A stretch of 64,000 bases of DNA from Thalassotalea nanhaiensis (GCF_031583575.1 NZ_CP134146.1:1364001-1428000), one strand, 5' to 3'. Positions 56,121 through 63,852 are shown, counted from the first letter of the stretch. A program made the numbers and translations. Notes: a model not told the origin generated them from the sequence alone.

Positions 56121-56432
56121 TTATTCTGCGGTTTCAACCTTCAGCTTAGTTGATTTTTGGCTTGCTACCAGTTCATTGCTTAAATGTAAGCGAGCACCAA
56201 TATAGTCAATATTGTTTTTTGCTTGGTTGCGAATTTCAAGAGCTTGTTGATAGTTCAAATGTTGCAACGTATTGATTGTTTGCTTTGCAATAACATCATC
56301 ATTTTCTACATAAAGTACCTCATAAACGGGCATAGTTTCTGTATTTGCAGAAGCGTAAACAGAGTTTGCTAAACACGTTGCTGGTGCTGAGATAATAGTT
56401 AATGCTAATAAAGTAGTTGTTAAAGTTTTCAT
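56121..56432 (-). CDS. Secreted hypothetical protein
   Basis: 103 residues. The signal peptide MKTLTTTLLALTIISAPATCLA ends near residue 22. The mature part is short and soluble (VYEVLYVENDDVIAKQTINTLQHLNYQQALEIRNQAKNNIDYIG), helical, with no motif I recognise. It has its own terminator and a 378-bp upstream region, so it is probably an independent unit squeezed between miaB and ubiF. It may be lineage-specific. Confidence 0.75.
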   Translation of the reverse strand: MKTLTTTLLALTIISAPATCLANSVYASANTETMPVYEVLYVENDDVIAKQTINTLQHLNYQQALEIRNQAKNNIDYIGARLHLSNELVASQKSTKLKVETAE

Positions 56433-56810
56433 AATGTTTTTCCTGAATGTTTGTAATACTGTAATTAAAAATAGTTGCTGTTTTTTTGTGCATAACCATA
56501 AGATACACGATGTTAAAAAAACGTTGCAAAGTCGTTGTAAGCAAGTGTTTCAAAATGGGCTAATTGAGTATTTTTGTTACATTCAAAATGGAAATTGCAT
56601 CCTGTCGTTGAAAATATGTCATTCATCGAACGGAACAGGTTTTATGTTATTTCCCTTTTAAAATCAGTTGTTTGCGCTCTGTTTTGATGTTGTCTTAGTA
56701 ATTTGGGTTTGTTATTGGTGTTGTAAGTAATCATTTAATCTTCTTGGTATTAATCGTTAGCTTAGTTAAAATCATTAATAAGTTGACGTCTTAAAAAATT
56801 TGGACTGTAA
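56433..56810. promoter_or_regulatory. 378-bp divergent promoter region with a ubiF promoter candidate
   Basis: TTGGTA (56744-56749), 17 bp, TAAAAT (56767-56772) form a sigma70-like promoter 38 bp before the ubiF GTG. The rest, on the side of the leftward secreted-protein gene, is AT-rich with no clear signals and no supportable ORF. Confidence 0.5.
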
Positions 56811-57980
56811 GTGTTAAAAGTAGATTGTTTAGTAATTGGTGGCGGTATGGTTGGTGCAGCAACGGCATTGTCGTTAGCTGACTTAGGGCTGAAAGTAGCG
56901 TTAGTAGAAGCGCATGCACCGCAGGAGTATTCACCAGAGCAAGACTTTGATTTACGAGTATCTGCTATATCTTTGGCGTCAGAACAACTTTTACAACAGT
57001 TAAATGCATGGCAACAAGTGCAAAACTGGCGCAGCTGCGTATATCAACGTTTAGGCGTTTGGGAAGATGATATTGCTTATGCTGAATTTAACGCTGAAGA
57101 AATTCAGCAGCCTCATTTAGGGCACATAATCGAAAATAGACTCATTCAACTAGCGCTTTGGCAACAGCTTGAACAAAAAACTAATGTCACTTTGTTGTGT
57201 CCGGAGCAGCTTGATACATTCAGCCAAAGCAGTAACAAGGTCATTGCGCAATTAACTCATAGCCAGGTGGAAGCCAATTTTATTATTGGTGCTGATGGAG
57301 CAAATTCGAAGGTAAGGCAAATTGCAGGCATAGGTATTACTGGTTGGGACTATCAGCAAAGTGCAATGTTGATCAATGTTAAAACTGATCAGGAGCAGCA
57401 AAACATTACCTGGCAAAAATTTGTACCTGGTGGGCCTTTAGCCTTTTTACCAATGCCGAACAACAATGCGTCATTAGTGTGGTATCAAGATAAAGCAGAG
57501 ATTAAACGTTTATCTGCGTTGACTAATGAACAGCTGCAAACTGAAGTGCTAGAGAACTTTCCTAAACGTTTAGGCAATGTTGAAGTCATCGCGAAGGGAG
57601 CGTTTCCATTAACCAGGCGTCATGCCAATGATTACGTGAAAGGACGCGTAGTATTATTAGGGGATGCAGCTCATACCATTAACCCTTTAGCCGGGCAGGG
57701 CGTAAATCTTGGTTTTAAAGATGTTGCAGCACTACAAAATGTTATTGCCAAAGCGATAGGCTCTGGTGAGAACTATCATGATATATCGGTATTAAAACGT
57801 TATGAGCGCAGTAGACGTACTGACAATTTATTAATGATGACAGGAATGGACGCCATTTATACAACGTTCGCAAACCCATCTACACCAATCAAGCTGCTAC
57901 GGAATATAGGTATATTCGCTGCTCATAGAGCGCCTGTTTTGAAAAAGAAAGCTTTGGCTTATGCTTGTGGTGTTAGTTAA
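56811..57980 (+). CDS. ubiF: 3-demethoxyubiquinol 3-hydroxylase
   Basis: FAD monooxygenase that hydroxylates the ring of demethoxyubiquinol in ubiquinone synthesis. In 389 residues: the dinucleotide fold VIGGGMVGAATALSLADLGLKVALVE at 7-32, the DG motif GADGANSKVRQIAGIG at ~160-175, and the second FAD motif GDAAHTINPLAGQGVNLG at ~282-299. The sequence (SAMLINVKT, TWQKFVPGGPLAFLP, ASLVWY) follows E. coli UbiF more closely than UbiH or UbiI. Start GTG at 56811 (GGACTGTAAGTG). The divergent miaB and the adjacent tRNA operon are the conserved context. Confidence 0.92.
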   Translation: MLKVDCLVIGGGMVGAATALSLADLGLKVALVEAHAPQEYSPEQDFDLRVSAISLASEQLLQQLNAWQQVQNWRSCVYQRLGVWEDDIAYAEFNAEEIQQPHLGHIIENRLIQLALWQQLEQKTNVTLLCPEQLDTFSQSSNKVIAQLTHSQVEANFIIGADGANSKVRQIAGIGITGWDYQQSAMLINVKTDQEQQNITWQKFVPGGPLAFLPMPNNNASLVWYQDKAEIKRLSALTNEQLQTEVLENFPKRLGNVEVIAKGAFPLTRRHANDYVKGRVVLLGDAAHTINPLAGQGVNLGFKDVAALQNVIAKAIGSGENYHDISVLKRYERSRRTDNLLMMTGMDAIYTTFANPSTPIKLLRNIGIFAAHRAPVLKKKALAYACGVS

Positions 57981-58102
57981 ATTACAGACATTACCGAACC
58001 TACAGCATCCATGTTGGTTCAGATTTTTTCATCCCTGAACGAAAAAAACTCCAAAAACAACTTATTATTTTAAGTTACTTTTGGAGTTTTTTTGTTTTCA
58101 AA
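57978..58102. repeat. Spacer/terminator part of a ~210-bp block duplicated at 62894-63105 (copy 1)
   Basis: From the ubiF stop codon to tRNA-Leu, the sequence (TAAATTACAGAC...CCGAACCTACA...CATCCCTGAACG) recurs at 62894-63020, with a moderately divergent left part and a nearly identical right part. Inside it, ACTCCAAAA (58048-58056) pairs with TTTTGGAGT (58079-58087) between A and T tracts: a two-way terminator for ubiF and for the leftward tRNA. The duplicated block includes the whole tRNA-Leu. Confidence 0.85.
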
Positions 58103-58187
<85 letters not shown>

Positions 58188-58675
58188 AATCCGAGTCGAA
58201 TTATAGAGATCGCTTACTAAAGCGCAAGCATTTTTTTTAAAATAACAATAAAACTTAACAAGCTGTATTAAAATTACTCAAAATTAATTGTTATTGCTAA
58301 GTGTAGTCATGACCAATTACTTTTAATTGGAATTCTAAATTAACTAAAGGCTTTTTACTGAACTTGTTTAAAGTGCTATTGAATGTGTCAAAAGTGTTAT
58401 AGGCTGAAGTAGATAAATACCGTCATTCCCGCGAACGACTCCACTGATGGAGAAGGTAGAGCGAAGCAGGATGCCCGATCCGAGGCGGAAATCCATGGTT
58501 TCGGCTGTTTTGTTCCACAAACGGAAGTAGAGAAAATACTCCGTCATCCTCGAGGAGCTCAAGCGACATCGGGGACCTCATTAAGCGTATCGTGGCTATA
58601 AAAGTTTCTACTTCCTGAACTTGTTTCAGGATCTATTGAACGTCTCAAAAGTGCCATTCCGAGACGGTCACCGAA
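58188..58675. repeat. 488-bp mosaic of dispersed repeats, left end of the island
   Basis: After the tRNA promoter there is no ORF to 58675. Two imperfect direct repeats (58357-58400 and 58614-58657, roughly 80 percent identical, core CTGAACTTGTTT...CTATTGAA...TCAAAAGTG) enclose GC-richer sequence. This resembles extragenic repeats of marine gammaproteobacteria: CGTCATTCCCGCG near 58422, a CCATGG-containing AATCCATGGTTTCGG, CGTCATCCTCGAG near 58542, and the palindrome CCTGAACTTGTTTCAGG at 58614-58630. Confidence 0.55.
58200..58227 (-). promoter_or_regulatory. Promoter of tRNA-Leu copy 1
   Basis: On the reverse strand TTGCGC (58222-58227), 16 bp, TATAAT (58200-58205, a perfect -10), ending 12 bp before the tRNA 5' end. 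This copy is therefore not dependent on the metT-like operon, whose transcript should stop at the terminator at 62960-63011. Confidence 0.7.
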
Positions 58676-59167
58676 TCACTTTTTCGTTGAGTCTTCTGTT
58701 AGCTTGGAATCAATATATTCCTGTACTTCAGGCTTTTTAATTAGAGGCTCAAAGCCAGTTAGCATGCTATCAATTTTATCTTTCTCAATATGCTTACTTT
58801 CTTTAGATGAGTAGTGCTTTAGGCCAGCAACAAATCTATCATTAGCTATCTTCATTATATCGCTAACAAGGTCTGTGTTTTGATAAATTGAAGTCACATC
58901 AAAACATGCTTCCATTGAAGTTCTCTTGATACCAGAGTCACTTACAAAGTTTTTTGCTTCAGTTGACCATTTAGTCCAGTCCACTTCCAAATCAGGAAAT
59001 TTTGCAGCTAATTCACCATGTAGATGATTGTCAAAAATATTATTTAATATTAACGTAGCTGAACTAATCTTAACTTCATTAAAAGTATATGTAAGGCAGC
59101 TTTCGACTGGTGCATTTGCGGATGCTGAAAATGAGATTGCAGCAATAATACCTATATATTTCACCAA
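58676..59167 (-). CDS. Secreted hypothetical protein, island
   Basis: 163 residues, signal peptide MVKYIGIIAAISFSASANA (cleavage ~19). Two Cys in the mature part (SCLTYTF and EACFDVT) may form a disulfide. The rest is helical and charged (KSNDRFVAGLKH..-like, SSKESKHIEKDKIDSMLTGFEPLIKKPEVQEYIDSKL). I do not recognise the family; it is one of three small leftward genes for exported proteins in the island. It is preceded only by a weak RBS (AAGGATAATT). Confidence 0.7.
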   Translation of the reverse strand: MVKYIGIIAAISFSASANAPVESCLTYTFNEVKISSATLILNNIFDNHLHGELAAKFPDLEVDWTKWSTEAKNFVSDSGIKRTSMEACFDVTSIYQNTDLVSDIMKIANDRFVAGLKHYSSKESKHIEKDKIDSMLTGFEPLIKKPEVQEYIDSKLTEDSTKK

Positions 59168-59217
59168 TTATCCTTAAAAAATAATACAAGCTTGACTGGC
59201 TGTTGTTCGCTCTTAAC

Positions 59218-59252
59218 AGACCTTAACCTTTTCAATGAGTTAAGGTCAAATT
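59218..59252. repeat. 35-bp palindromic direct repeat, left copy
   Basis: Contains the perfect inverted arms GACCTTAAC (59219-59227) and GTTAAGGTC (59239-59247). The whole 35 bp recurs at 61309-61343 with two changes. Here it lies at the 3' end of the leftward gene 59251-59766, overlapping its stop by two bases. Confidence 0.85.
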
Positions 59253-59766
59253 AGTAGTTAAAAAAAATTATCTCATTTGACGTAGAGTGTGTTTTCAATC
59301 CACTTATGAACCATTTGTTTTCAATTTTTACTAGTAGCACTTTAACTGATGTTATGTTGTTAGGAACCTTATTAAATGATGTTTTTAATATCAGTTCTCC
59401 AATATTCTCATTACATGTTTCAACGTAGCCAGTTGGAGTTTGGAGCAAAGCAAAAGGGTACGCTTGTTCATATTGGTAATTTTCATAAAACTCATCAAAT
59501 GACCACAATATAGAATCTACTTGTGTCAACTTCTCTTCCTCAACGAGTCGAGTTTGCTCGGCCTTCAAGTAATCAAACCTTGCTTTAGCTTTTACTTTAT
59601 CAATGTCGAAATAAGGAAGAATTGATTTTACGTAATGCTGTTCAGGTTCTTCTTGGTTTTTGTCTATTTTACTGCGATAAAAATCAATCAGTTTGCAGTT
59701 GTTAAACGCGTGAGCATTGATAGAGTATGATGTTAGAACGCCAAGCATCATTATTGTTAAACGCAT
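59251..59766 (-). CDS. Secreted hypothetical protein, island
   Basis: 171 residues, signal peptide MRLTIMMLGVLTSYSINAHA. Mature part with a Cys near each end (NNCKLIDFYR and VETCNENIGE), a helical, Glu/Lys-rich middle (LPYFDIDKVKAKARFDYLKAEQTRLVEEEKLTQ) and a beta-rich end (NKVPNNITSVKVLLVKIENKWFISGLK) resembling small periplasmic carrier-like folds, but I cannot name it. It lies between the left 35-bp palindrome and the IS110 element. Confidence 0.7.
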   Translation of the reverse strand: MRLTIMMLGVLTSYSINAHAFNNCKLIDFYRSKIDKNQEEPEQHYVKSILPYFDIDKVKAKARFDYLKAEQTRLVEEEKLTQVDSILWSFDEFYENYQYEQAYPFALLQTPTGYVETCNENIGELILKTSFNKVPNNITSVKVLLVKIENKWFISGLKTHSTSNEIIFFNY

Positions 59767-59828
59767 TCTACAAAGTCCATATTAGTTTATTAAATCCGTC
59801 TCTTAATCGCTCTTTATAATCTTTTAGT

Positions 59829-59859
59829 CCTGAATTAAACCATACTTATTTAGTTCAGG
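59829..59859 (+). ncRNA. Stem-loop in the IS110 left end, candidate part of a bridge RNA
   Basis: CCTGAATTAAA (59829-59839) and TTTAGTTCAGG (59849-59859) pair over 11 positions, with one U-G pair, around a 9-nt loop. Position in the left non-coding end fits the published layout of IS110-group bridge RNAs. I cannot verify guide loops or core bases. Confidence 0.3.
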
Positions 59860-60039
59860 TCATGTGCCTGCTTCATACGAATAACTCGCTCAGAACAACT
59901 TGTATGTTTACTCTTTTAGCTTCGATGTTGCAGGTACTACCAAGCTCTATAACGAATACTCAGGGCTCGCTTCAAACAGCTCATTATATTGATTTCGAAG
60001 AGCCTTGGTTCTCCTGACTTTACTATGAGGAGATAGCAC

Positions 60040-61281
60040 ATGACTACGAAACAAAAACCAATATTACACATTGGTATTGATTGGGCAACCAAGAAACACG
60101 ATGTGTGTATTCAGCTACCCGATGGAAGTCGTTCATTCGTTGTTGTTGATAGTTCACCAGAATCTGTCGATGAATGGATTTTAAAGCTACATAAGCAATA
60201 CAAAGGTAATATTCATGCGGCCGTAGAGCTATGTCGAGGACCGATTGTTTATGCATTACAGAAGTATGATTTCATCACCATATTTCCAATCAATCCTGCC
60301 ATGCTTGCCAAGTACCGTTCAGCATTTTCGCCAAGTGGTGCTAAAGATGATCCCACGGATGCTGAAATTGCATTGGGTTTAATGATCAATTATCCAAAAC
60401 TGATCACGCCGTTGAAATTGGAAAGTGAGGATATGCGTAAACTCGCATTCTTAGTCGAACAACGTCGTCGGTTTGTTGAAGATAGGCGGCGGTTTGCTAA
60501 TCGATTAAATAACACGTTAAAACAGTATTACCCTCAACCACTTAGCTGGTTCAGTCATCGTGATACAAAATTATTTGCTGACTTCATATTACGATGGCCA
60601 AGTCTTCAAAAATTACGTCGAGCTCACGAATCAACTGTCCGACAGTTCTTCTTGGAGCACGGTGGTAACGCAGTAACATTGCTAGAAAAACGCATAGCCT
60701 CAATCAAAGAGTCAACTCAACTGACAGACGATAAAGCCGTCATTGATACTCATGAACTGCTTAGTTCGACGCTAGTTAAACAGCTTCATACCGTCATTAA
60801 ATCTATTAAAGAATATGATGTTGAGATAGCACTTATTTTCAAAGAGATGCCCGATGCTGATTTGTTTAAATCGTTACCAGGAACAGGCATATGTTTAGCG
60901 CCCAGATTACTGGTCGCTATGGGAGAAAATCGATCTCGTTTTGACACAGCATCAGAGATTCAAATGTACGCAGGTATAGCCCCTGTAACAGAACGAAGTG
61001 GCAAAAAATGTTGGGTTCACTGGCGTTGGCAATGTTCAAAATTTCTCAGACAATCATTCATTGAATGGGCGGATAGATCTATATATCAGTCATTCTGGGC
61101 GAAACTGTATTACGACCAACAAAGAGCCAAAGGAGGCTCTCATCAAGCCGCTGTTCGGAGTTTAGCTTTCAAATGGGTACGTATATTATTTCGCTGTTGG
61201 AAGTCGAAAACGCCTTACTCAGAGAGTAGATATTTGCAGGCTTTGAAAGATAGAAACTCACCATTGATTGCGAATATTTAG
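60040..61281 (+). CDS. IS110-family transposase (DEDD recombinase)
   Basis: 413 residues. The RuvC-like N-terminal part shows the first Asp in IGIDWATKKHDVCI (~14), Glu in HAAVELCRGPIVYAL (~62) and the DDPTDAEIALGLM motif (~103-107) supplying the last acidic residues. The C-terminal transposase_20 domain shows LFKSLPGTGICLAPRLLVAMG and EIQMYAGIAPVTERSGKK, including the conserved catalytic Ser context. The gene is full length and in frame, so the element may be active. A good RBS (GAGGAG) precedes the ATG. Confidence 0.95.
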   Translation: MTTKQKPILHIGIDWATKKHDVCIQLPDGSRSFVVVDSSPESVDEWILKLHKQYKGNIHAAVELCRGPIVYALQKYDFITIFPINPAMLAKYRSAFSPSGAKDDPTDAEIALGLMINYPKLITPLKLESEDMRKLAFLVEQRRRFVEDRRRFANRLNNTLKQYYPQPLSWFSHRDTKLFADFILRWPSLQKLRRAHESTVRQFFLEHGGNAVTLLEKRIASIKESTQLTDDKAVIDTHELLSSTLVKQLHTVIKSIKEYDVEIALIFKEMPDADLFKSLPGTGICLAPRLLVAMGENRSRFDTASEIQMYAGIAPVTERSGKKCWVHWRWQCSKFLRQSFIEWADRSIYQSFWAKLYYDQQRAKGGSHQAAVRSLAFKWVRILFRCWKSKTPYSESRYLQALKDRNSPLIANI

Positions 61282-61308
61282 TTGACTGAAGGACTCAGGG
61301 CGTGAAAG

Positions 61309-61343
61309 AGACCTTAACCTTTTCAATAAGTTGAGGTCAAATT
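61309..61343. repeat. 35-bp palindromic direct repeat, right copy
   Basis: Same sequence as 59218-59252 except two transitions, one inside the right arm (GTTGAGGTC). It lies 27 bp after the transposase stop and 28 bp before the stop of the next leftward gene. So each of two island genes has this palindrome at its 3' side. Confidence 0.85.
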
Positions 61344-61370
61344 TAAACAAATGCTAACTATTAATAATAT

Positions 61371-61805
61371 TTAAACTTCTACCATTTCTACTAAATACTT
61401 AAATTTTTCAAGTGAAGTTGAACCATTATTGCTGGGATATTTCTCTCTTGAGCCTTCGATAGCTTTAATAACACGATTAATATACTTTTTATGATTTTTA
61501 AGTTCTTTGTTAATTATTCCAGATTGTATGGATAAAATTATCAAATTAATCTCACTATCAATTGTAAGGTCAATAGTCTCAATCAAAAGAAGTTGAGATT
61601 CATCATTAACGTTGAGTGAATCTCTTATAACACTTAGAAAATCCATCTCTTCCAGAGATTTTTCAAAAGTGAATTTAGGTTTAAGCAATAAATCTAGTTG
61701 ACCGCTGTTTAATAAAGTATTTAATTTATCTTCGGTTACGCACTCTTCTTTGGTTAAAGCTGAGAAACTCAAAAGTATAGCTAGAAAAGTAAATATTTTA
61801 ATCAT
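61371..61805 (-). CDS. Secreted hypothetical protein, island
   Basis: 144 residues with signal peptide MIKIFTFLAILLSFSALT. Mature part helical and hydrophobic/charged (EECVTEDKLNTLLNSGQLDLLLKPKFTFEKSLEEMDFLSVI ... INLIILSIQSGIINKELKNHKKYINRVIKAIEGSREKY). It has a single Cys and no recognisable domain. It shares only general style, not obvious sequence, with the other two secreted island proteins. Function unknown. Confidence 0.7.
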   Translation of the reverse strand: MIKIFTFLAILLSFSALTKEECVTEDKLNTLLNSGQLDLLLKPKFTFEKSLEEMDFLSVIRDSLNVNDESQLLLIETIDLTIDSEINLIILSIQSGIINKELKNHKKYINRVIKAIEGSREKYPSNNGSTSLEKFKYLVEMVEV

Positions 61806-62023
61806 TTGTTATTTATTCTTAATCATTAAATTAGTCTGCTGTTCGCTCTAAGCGGTCGGTCACGAACACTAAAAACTTGTGTTTAAACAATAACATCATG
61901 TATTGTTCATTAATATAATTTATTGACGTTTGCTTATGTGAATGTTGACCGAATATGAGATGGTCACTTACTTAACATCAAGCAAGGACGTTTAATATTA
62001 AAAATAAATTCAAGGAGGAATTT

Positions 62024-62740
62024 TTGAAAAAACTTATAGCCATAATTACACCTGTTTTCTTATTTTCATGCGGAGGTGATGAAGATAAAATATCTTGCAC
62101 TACCTCAGTAGAGCCAGCTATCGAAATTGAAGTTTATGATAGTGCATCCCAGTTACCTATAACCTGTGGAGCAAAAGCGACTATACAGGATGGTACATTT
62201 ACCCAAGAAGTAGAGAACACTCCAGATACAGACTGTGATGATTCAAATATGCTTACGGCTGCGGATGAACGTGCAGGAAACTACGACATTAGTATTTCTA
62301 AAGAAGGTTATTACGAATGGAATACCTACAACGTAGCCGTATCTGAAAATGAATGCCACGTAAACACGGTAACAATTCAAGCATATCTAGAAAAAATATC
62401 ACCTGAAGATGAAATAGTGGCCTGTACTACTCATATAGAATCTGGACTTTGGTTTGAATTATTTGATAAAGAAACAGGAGAGCGACTCCATTGTGATGCA
62501 ACAATCACAATTGAAGATGGTGATTACATAGAAGAACTTGTTGACTGTGAGGGCGGTTCTAGTGGAGCAGGAGAGGGTGACCTTTTAATCGGTGTAGGCG
62601 CGGCACCTGAAAGAGCTGGGGTTTACAATATCACTATTGAAAAAGAAGGCTATCAAAATTGGTATCGTTCAAATATTGAAGTGTCTGAAGGTATTTGTCA
62701 TGTCAACCAAGTTCAAATACAAGCGTACTTAGAAAAATAG
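62024..62740 (+). CDS. Lipoprotein with two tandem homologous domains
   Basis: 238 residues from a TTG at 62024; AAGGAGGA directly upstream makes this start convincing. Lipobox VFLFSC (Cys16). Two repeats of about 105 residues follow (~24-124 and ~128-238). Each has a CTT...IEIEVYD/LWFELFD beginning, an ATIQDGTF/TITIEDGDY strand, an ERAGNYDISISKEGYYEW / ERAGVYNITIEKEGYQNW motif and a CHVNTVTIQAYLEK / CHVNQVQIQAYLEK end. Each repeat keeps Cys pairs. The motif GxYxIxIxKEGY is that of carboxypeptidase-regulatory-like Ig domains. Function unknown. Confidence 0.8.
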   Translation: MKKLIAIITPVFLFSCGGDEDKISCTTSVEPAIEIEVYDSASQLPITCGAKATIQDGTFTQEVENTPDTDCDDSNMLTAADERAGNYDISISKEGYYEWNTYNVAVSENECHVNTVTIQAYLEKISPEDEIVACTTHIESGLWFELFDKETGERLHCDATITIEDGDYIEELVDCEGGSSGAGEGDLLIGVGAAPERAGVYNITIEKEGYQNWYRSNIEVSEGICHVNQVQIQAYLEK

Positions 62741-62783
62741 GGTTGAAGATTTAAGTAATGAATAGTGTAGATAAATAGATAAA

Positions 62784-62882
62784 TGGTGCGGACGGAGAGA
62801 CTTGAACTCTCACATCGCAAGATACTGGAACGCTCATATACCTAGCCAGCGCGTCTAGGCCCAATATTAGTGCCACGTTCGC
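62784..62882 (-). pseudogene. Broken tRNA-Leu(TAG) copy
   Basis: The 3' part (62784-62830, from CCA through the variable arm) is identical to the intact tRNA-Leu genes. Then the anticodon loop region CTAAATC is replaced by GCTCATATACCTAGC; CAGCGCGTCTA is kept; the D-arm CCAATTCCG is replaced by GGCCCAATATTAGTG; and CCACGT remains before a damaged acceptor end. No cloverleaf with a TAG anticodon can form. Confidence 0.88.
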
Positions 62883-62893
62883 CTTGCTCGGTA

Positions 62894-63020
62894 TAAATTA
62901 CAGACTTTACCGAACCTACACCATTCATGGTGGTTCGGATTTCCTCCATCCCTGAACGCAAAAAAACTCCAAAAACAACTTATAATTTCAAGTTACTTTT
63001 GGAGTTTTTTTGTTTTCAAA
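62894..63020. repeat. Spacer/terminator part of the ~210-bp duplicated block (copy 2)
   Basis: Second copy of the sequence between the ubiF stop and tRNA-Leu (copy 1 at 57978). The part nearest the tRNA (from CATCCCTGAACG) is almost identical; the left part differs. It keeps the A-tract/ACTCCAAAA ... TTTTGGAGT/T-tract terminator (62960-63011), which should end the leftward tRNA operon. Confidence 0.85.
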
Positions 63021-63105
<85 letters not shown>

Positions 63106-63146
63106 ATTTTGATATCGAGTTAGATAACTTGATATAAGGTAGTAAA

Positions 63147-63223
63147 TGGTGGCTACACCGGGACTCGAACCTGGGACCCCATCATTATGAGTGATGTGCT
63201 CTAACCAACTGAGCTATGTAGCC
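63147..63223 (-). tRNA. tRNA-Met, elongator (anticodon CAT)
   Basis: The reverse complement has acceptor GGCTACA/TGTAGCC, D arm GCTCAGTTGGTTAGAGC, anticodon stem CATCA/TGATG with loop CTCATAA, T loop TTCGAGT and encoded CCA. It is very close to E. coli metT/metU elongator Met tRNAs. Pairing at position 1-72 (G-C) separates it from initiator tRNA. Confidence 0.96.
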
Positions 63224-63301
63224 AAACAATTTTTACTTTCCATTAAAGCAAAAAAAAAGCTGATAACAGCTTATTTTTAGGTTTAACAATTTAAAAGAAA
63301 G

Positions 63302-63376
63302 TGGCTGGGATACAAGGATTTGAACCTTGGAATGACGGGATCAAAACCCGCTGCCTTACCGCTTGGCTATATCCCA
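63302..63376 (-). tRNA. tRNA-Gln (anticodon TTG), copy 1
   Basis: The reverse complement has acceptor TGGGATA/TATCCCA, D arm GCCAAGCGGTAAGGC, anticodon stem GCGGG/CCCGT around TTTTGAT (anticodon TTG), T loop TTCAAAT and CCA. It is identical to the copy at 63420 and matches the glnU/glnW type. Confidence 0.97.
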
Positions 63377-63419
63377 ACTAAATTTCTTTTATTTACATTA
63401 TCAGAGCCAATTAAAAAAT

Positions 63420-63494
63420 TGGCTGGGATACAAGGATTTGAACCTTGGAATGACGGGATCAAAACCCGCTGCCTTACCGCTTGGCTATATCCCA
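63420..63494 (-). tRNA. tRNA-Gln (anticodon TTG), copy 2
   Basis: Exact second copy of tRNA-Gln, separated from the first by a 43-bp spacer. Tandem Gln genes at this place are also found in the E. coli metT operon. Confidence 0.97.
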
Positions 63495-63508
63495 ACAATG
63501 TAAATTTC

Positions 63509-63597
63509 GCGATTGCGAGTTTTAACACTCACACTGCCAAAGGTATTAGGTGAACCTAAATCCTATGGATTTACTATACCGCTCAATAGTAAATGGT
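63509..63597 (-). pseudogene. Degenerate tRNA-Leu-like unit 1 of an 89-bp tandem array
   Basis: It can be aligned along its length with tRNA-Leu(TAG): the GAACCTAAATCC anticodon block, ACACTCACACTGCC for the T/variable arms, TTTACTATACCGCT for the D arm. But it has lost acceptor and T-stem pairing. It is 93 percent identical (6 changes in 89) to unit 2, which follows immediately. No working cloverleaf. Confidence 0.75.
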
Positions 63598-63682
63598 GCG
63601 ATTGGGAGCTTTAACACTCACATTGCCAAAGGTATTAGGAGAACCTAAATCCCATGGATTTACTATACCGCTAAATAGTAAA

Positions 63683-63686
<4 letters not shown>
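63598..63686 (-). pseudogene. Degenerate tRNA-Leu-like unit 2 of an 89-bp tandem array
   Basis: Second unit; the next 89-bp step lands exactly on the acceptor of the intact tRNA-Leu at 63683-63767, so the array runs unit 1, unit 2, functional gene. It retains the TTTAGGT anticodon loop and GGGA/TCTC stem, with acceptor pairing lost. Confidence 0.75.
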
Positions 63687-63767
<81 letters not shown>

Positions 63768-63775
63768 AAATGTTA

Positions 63776-63852
63776 TGGTGGCTACACCGGGACTCGAACC
63801 TGGGACCCCATCATTATGAGTGATGTGCTCTAACCAACTGAGCTATGTAGCC
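63776..63852 (-). tRNA. tRNA-Met, elongator (anticodon CAT), first gene of the operon
   Basis: Exact copy of the tRNA-Met at 63147. It is promoter-proximal: the -10 box is 42 bp upstream. Confidence 0.97.

Larger units (their letters stand above)
59767..61308 (+). mobile_element. IS110-family insertion sequence (ends approximate)
   Basis: A transposase gene with about 270 bp of non-coding sequence on its left and under 30 bp on its right. No terminal inverted repeats are visible, as is usual for IS110. In the IS110 subgroup a long left end encodes the bridge RNA that guides the recombinase; the left end here has a strong hairpin at 59829-59859. Exact ends cannot be fixed from one copy, so both limits are outer bounds. 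Confidence 0.6.

Noticed and set aside
56811-57980. UbiH or UbiI rather than UbiF
   Set aside because: Sequence stretches and the miaB/tRNA neighbourhood match UbiF specifically.
50426-57980. Gene order lnt-corC-ybeY-ybeZ-miaB / ubiF as a novelty
   Set aside because: This is the normal conserved gammaproteobacterial arrangement; only the small secreted-protein gene between miaB and ubiF is extra.
59218-61343. Integron gene cassettes with attC sites
   Set aside because: The palindromes lack the GTTRRRY/RYYYAAC core (one base off), no integrase gene is present, and only two copies exist.
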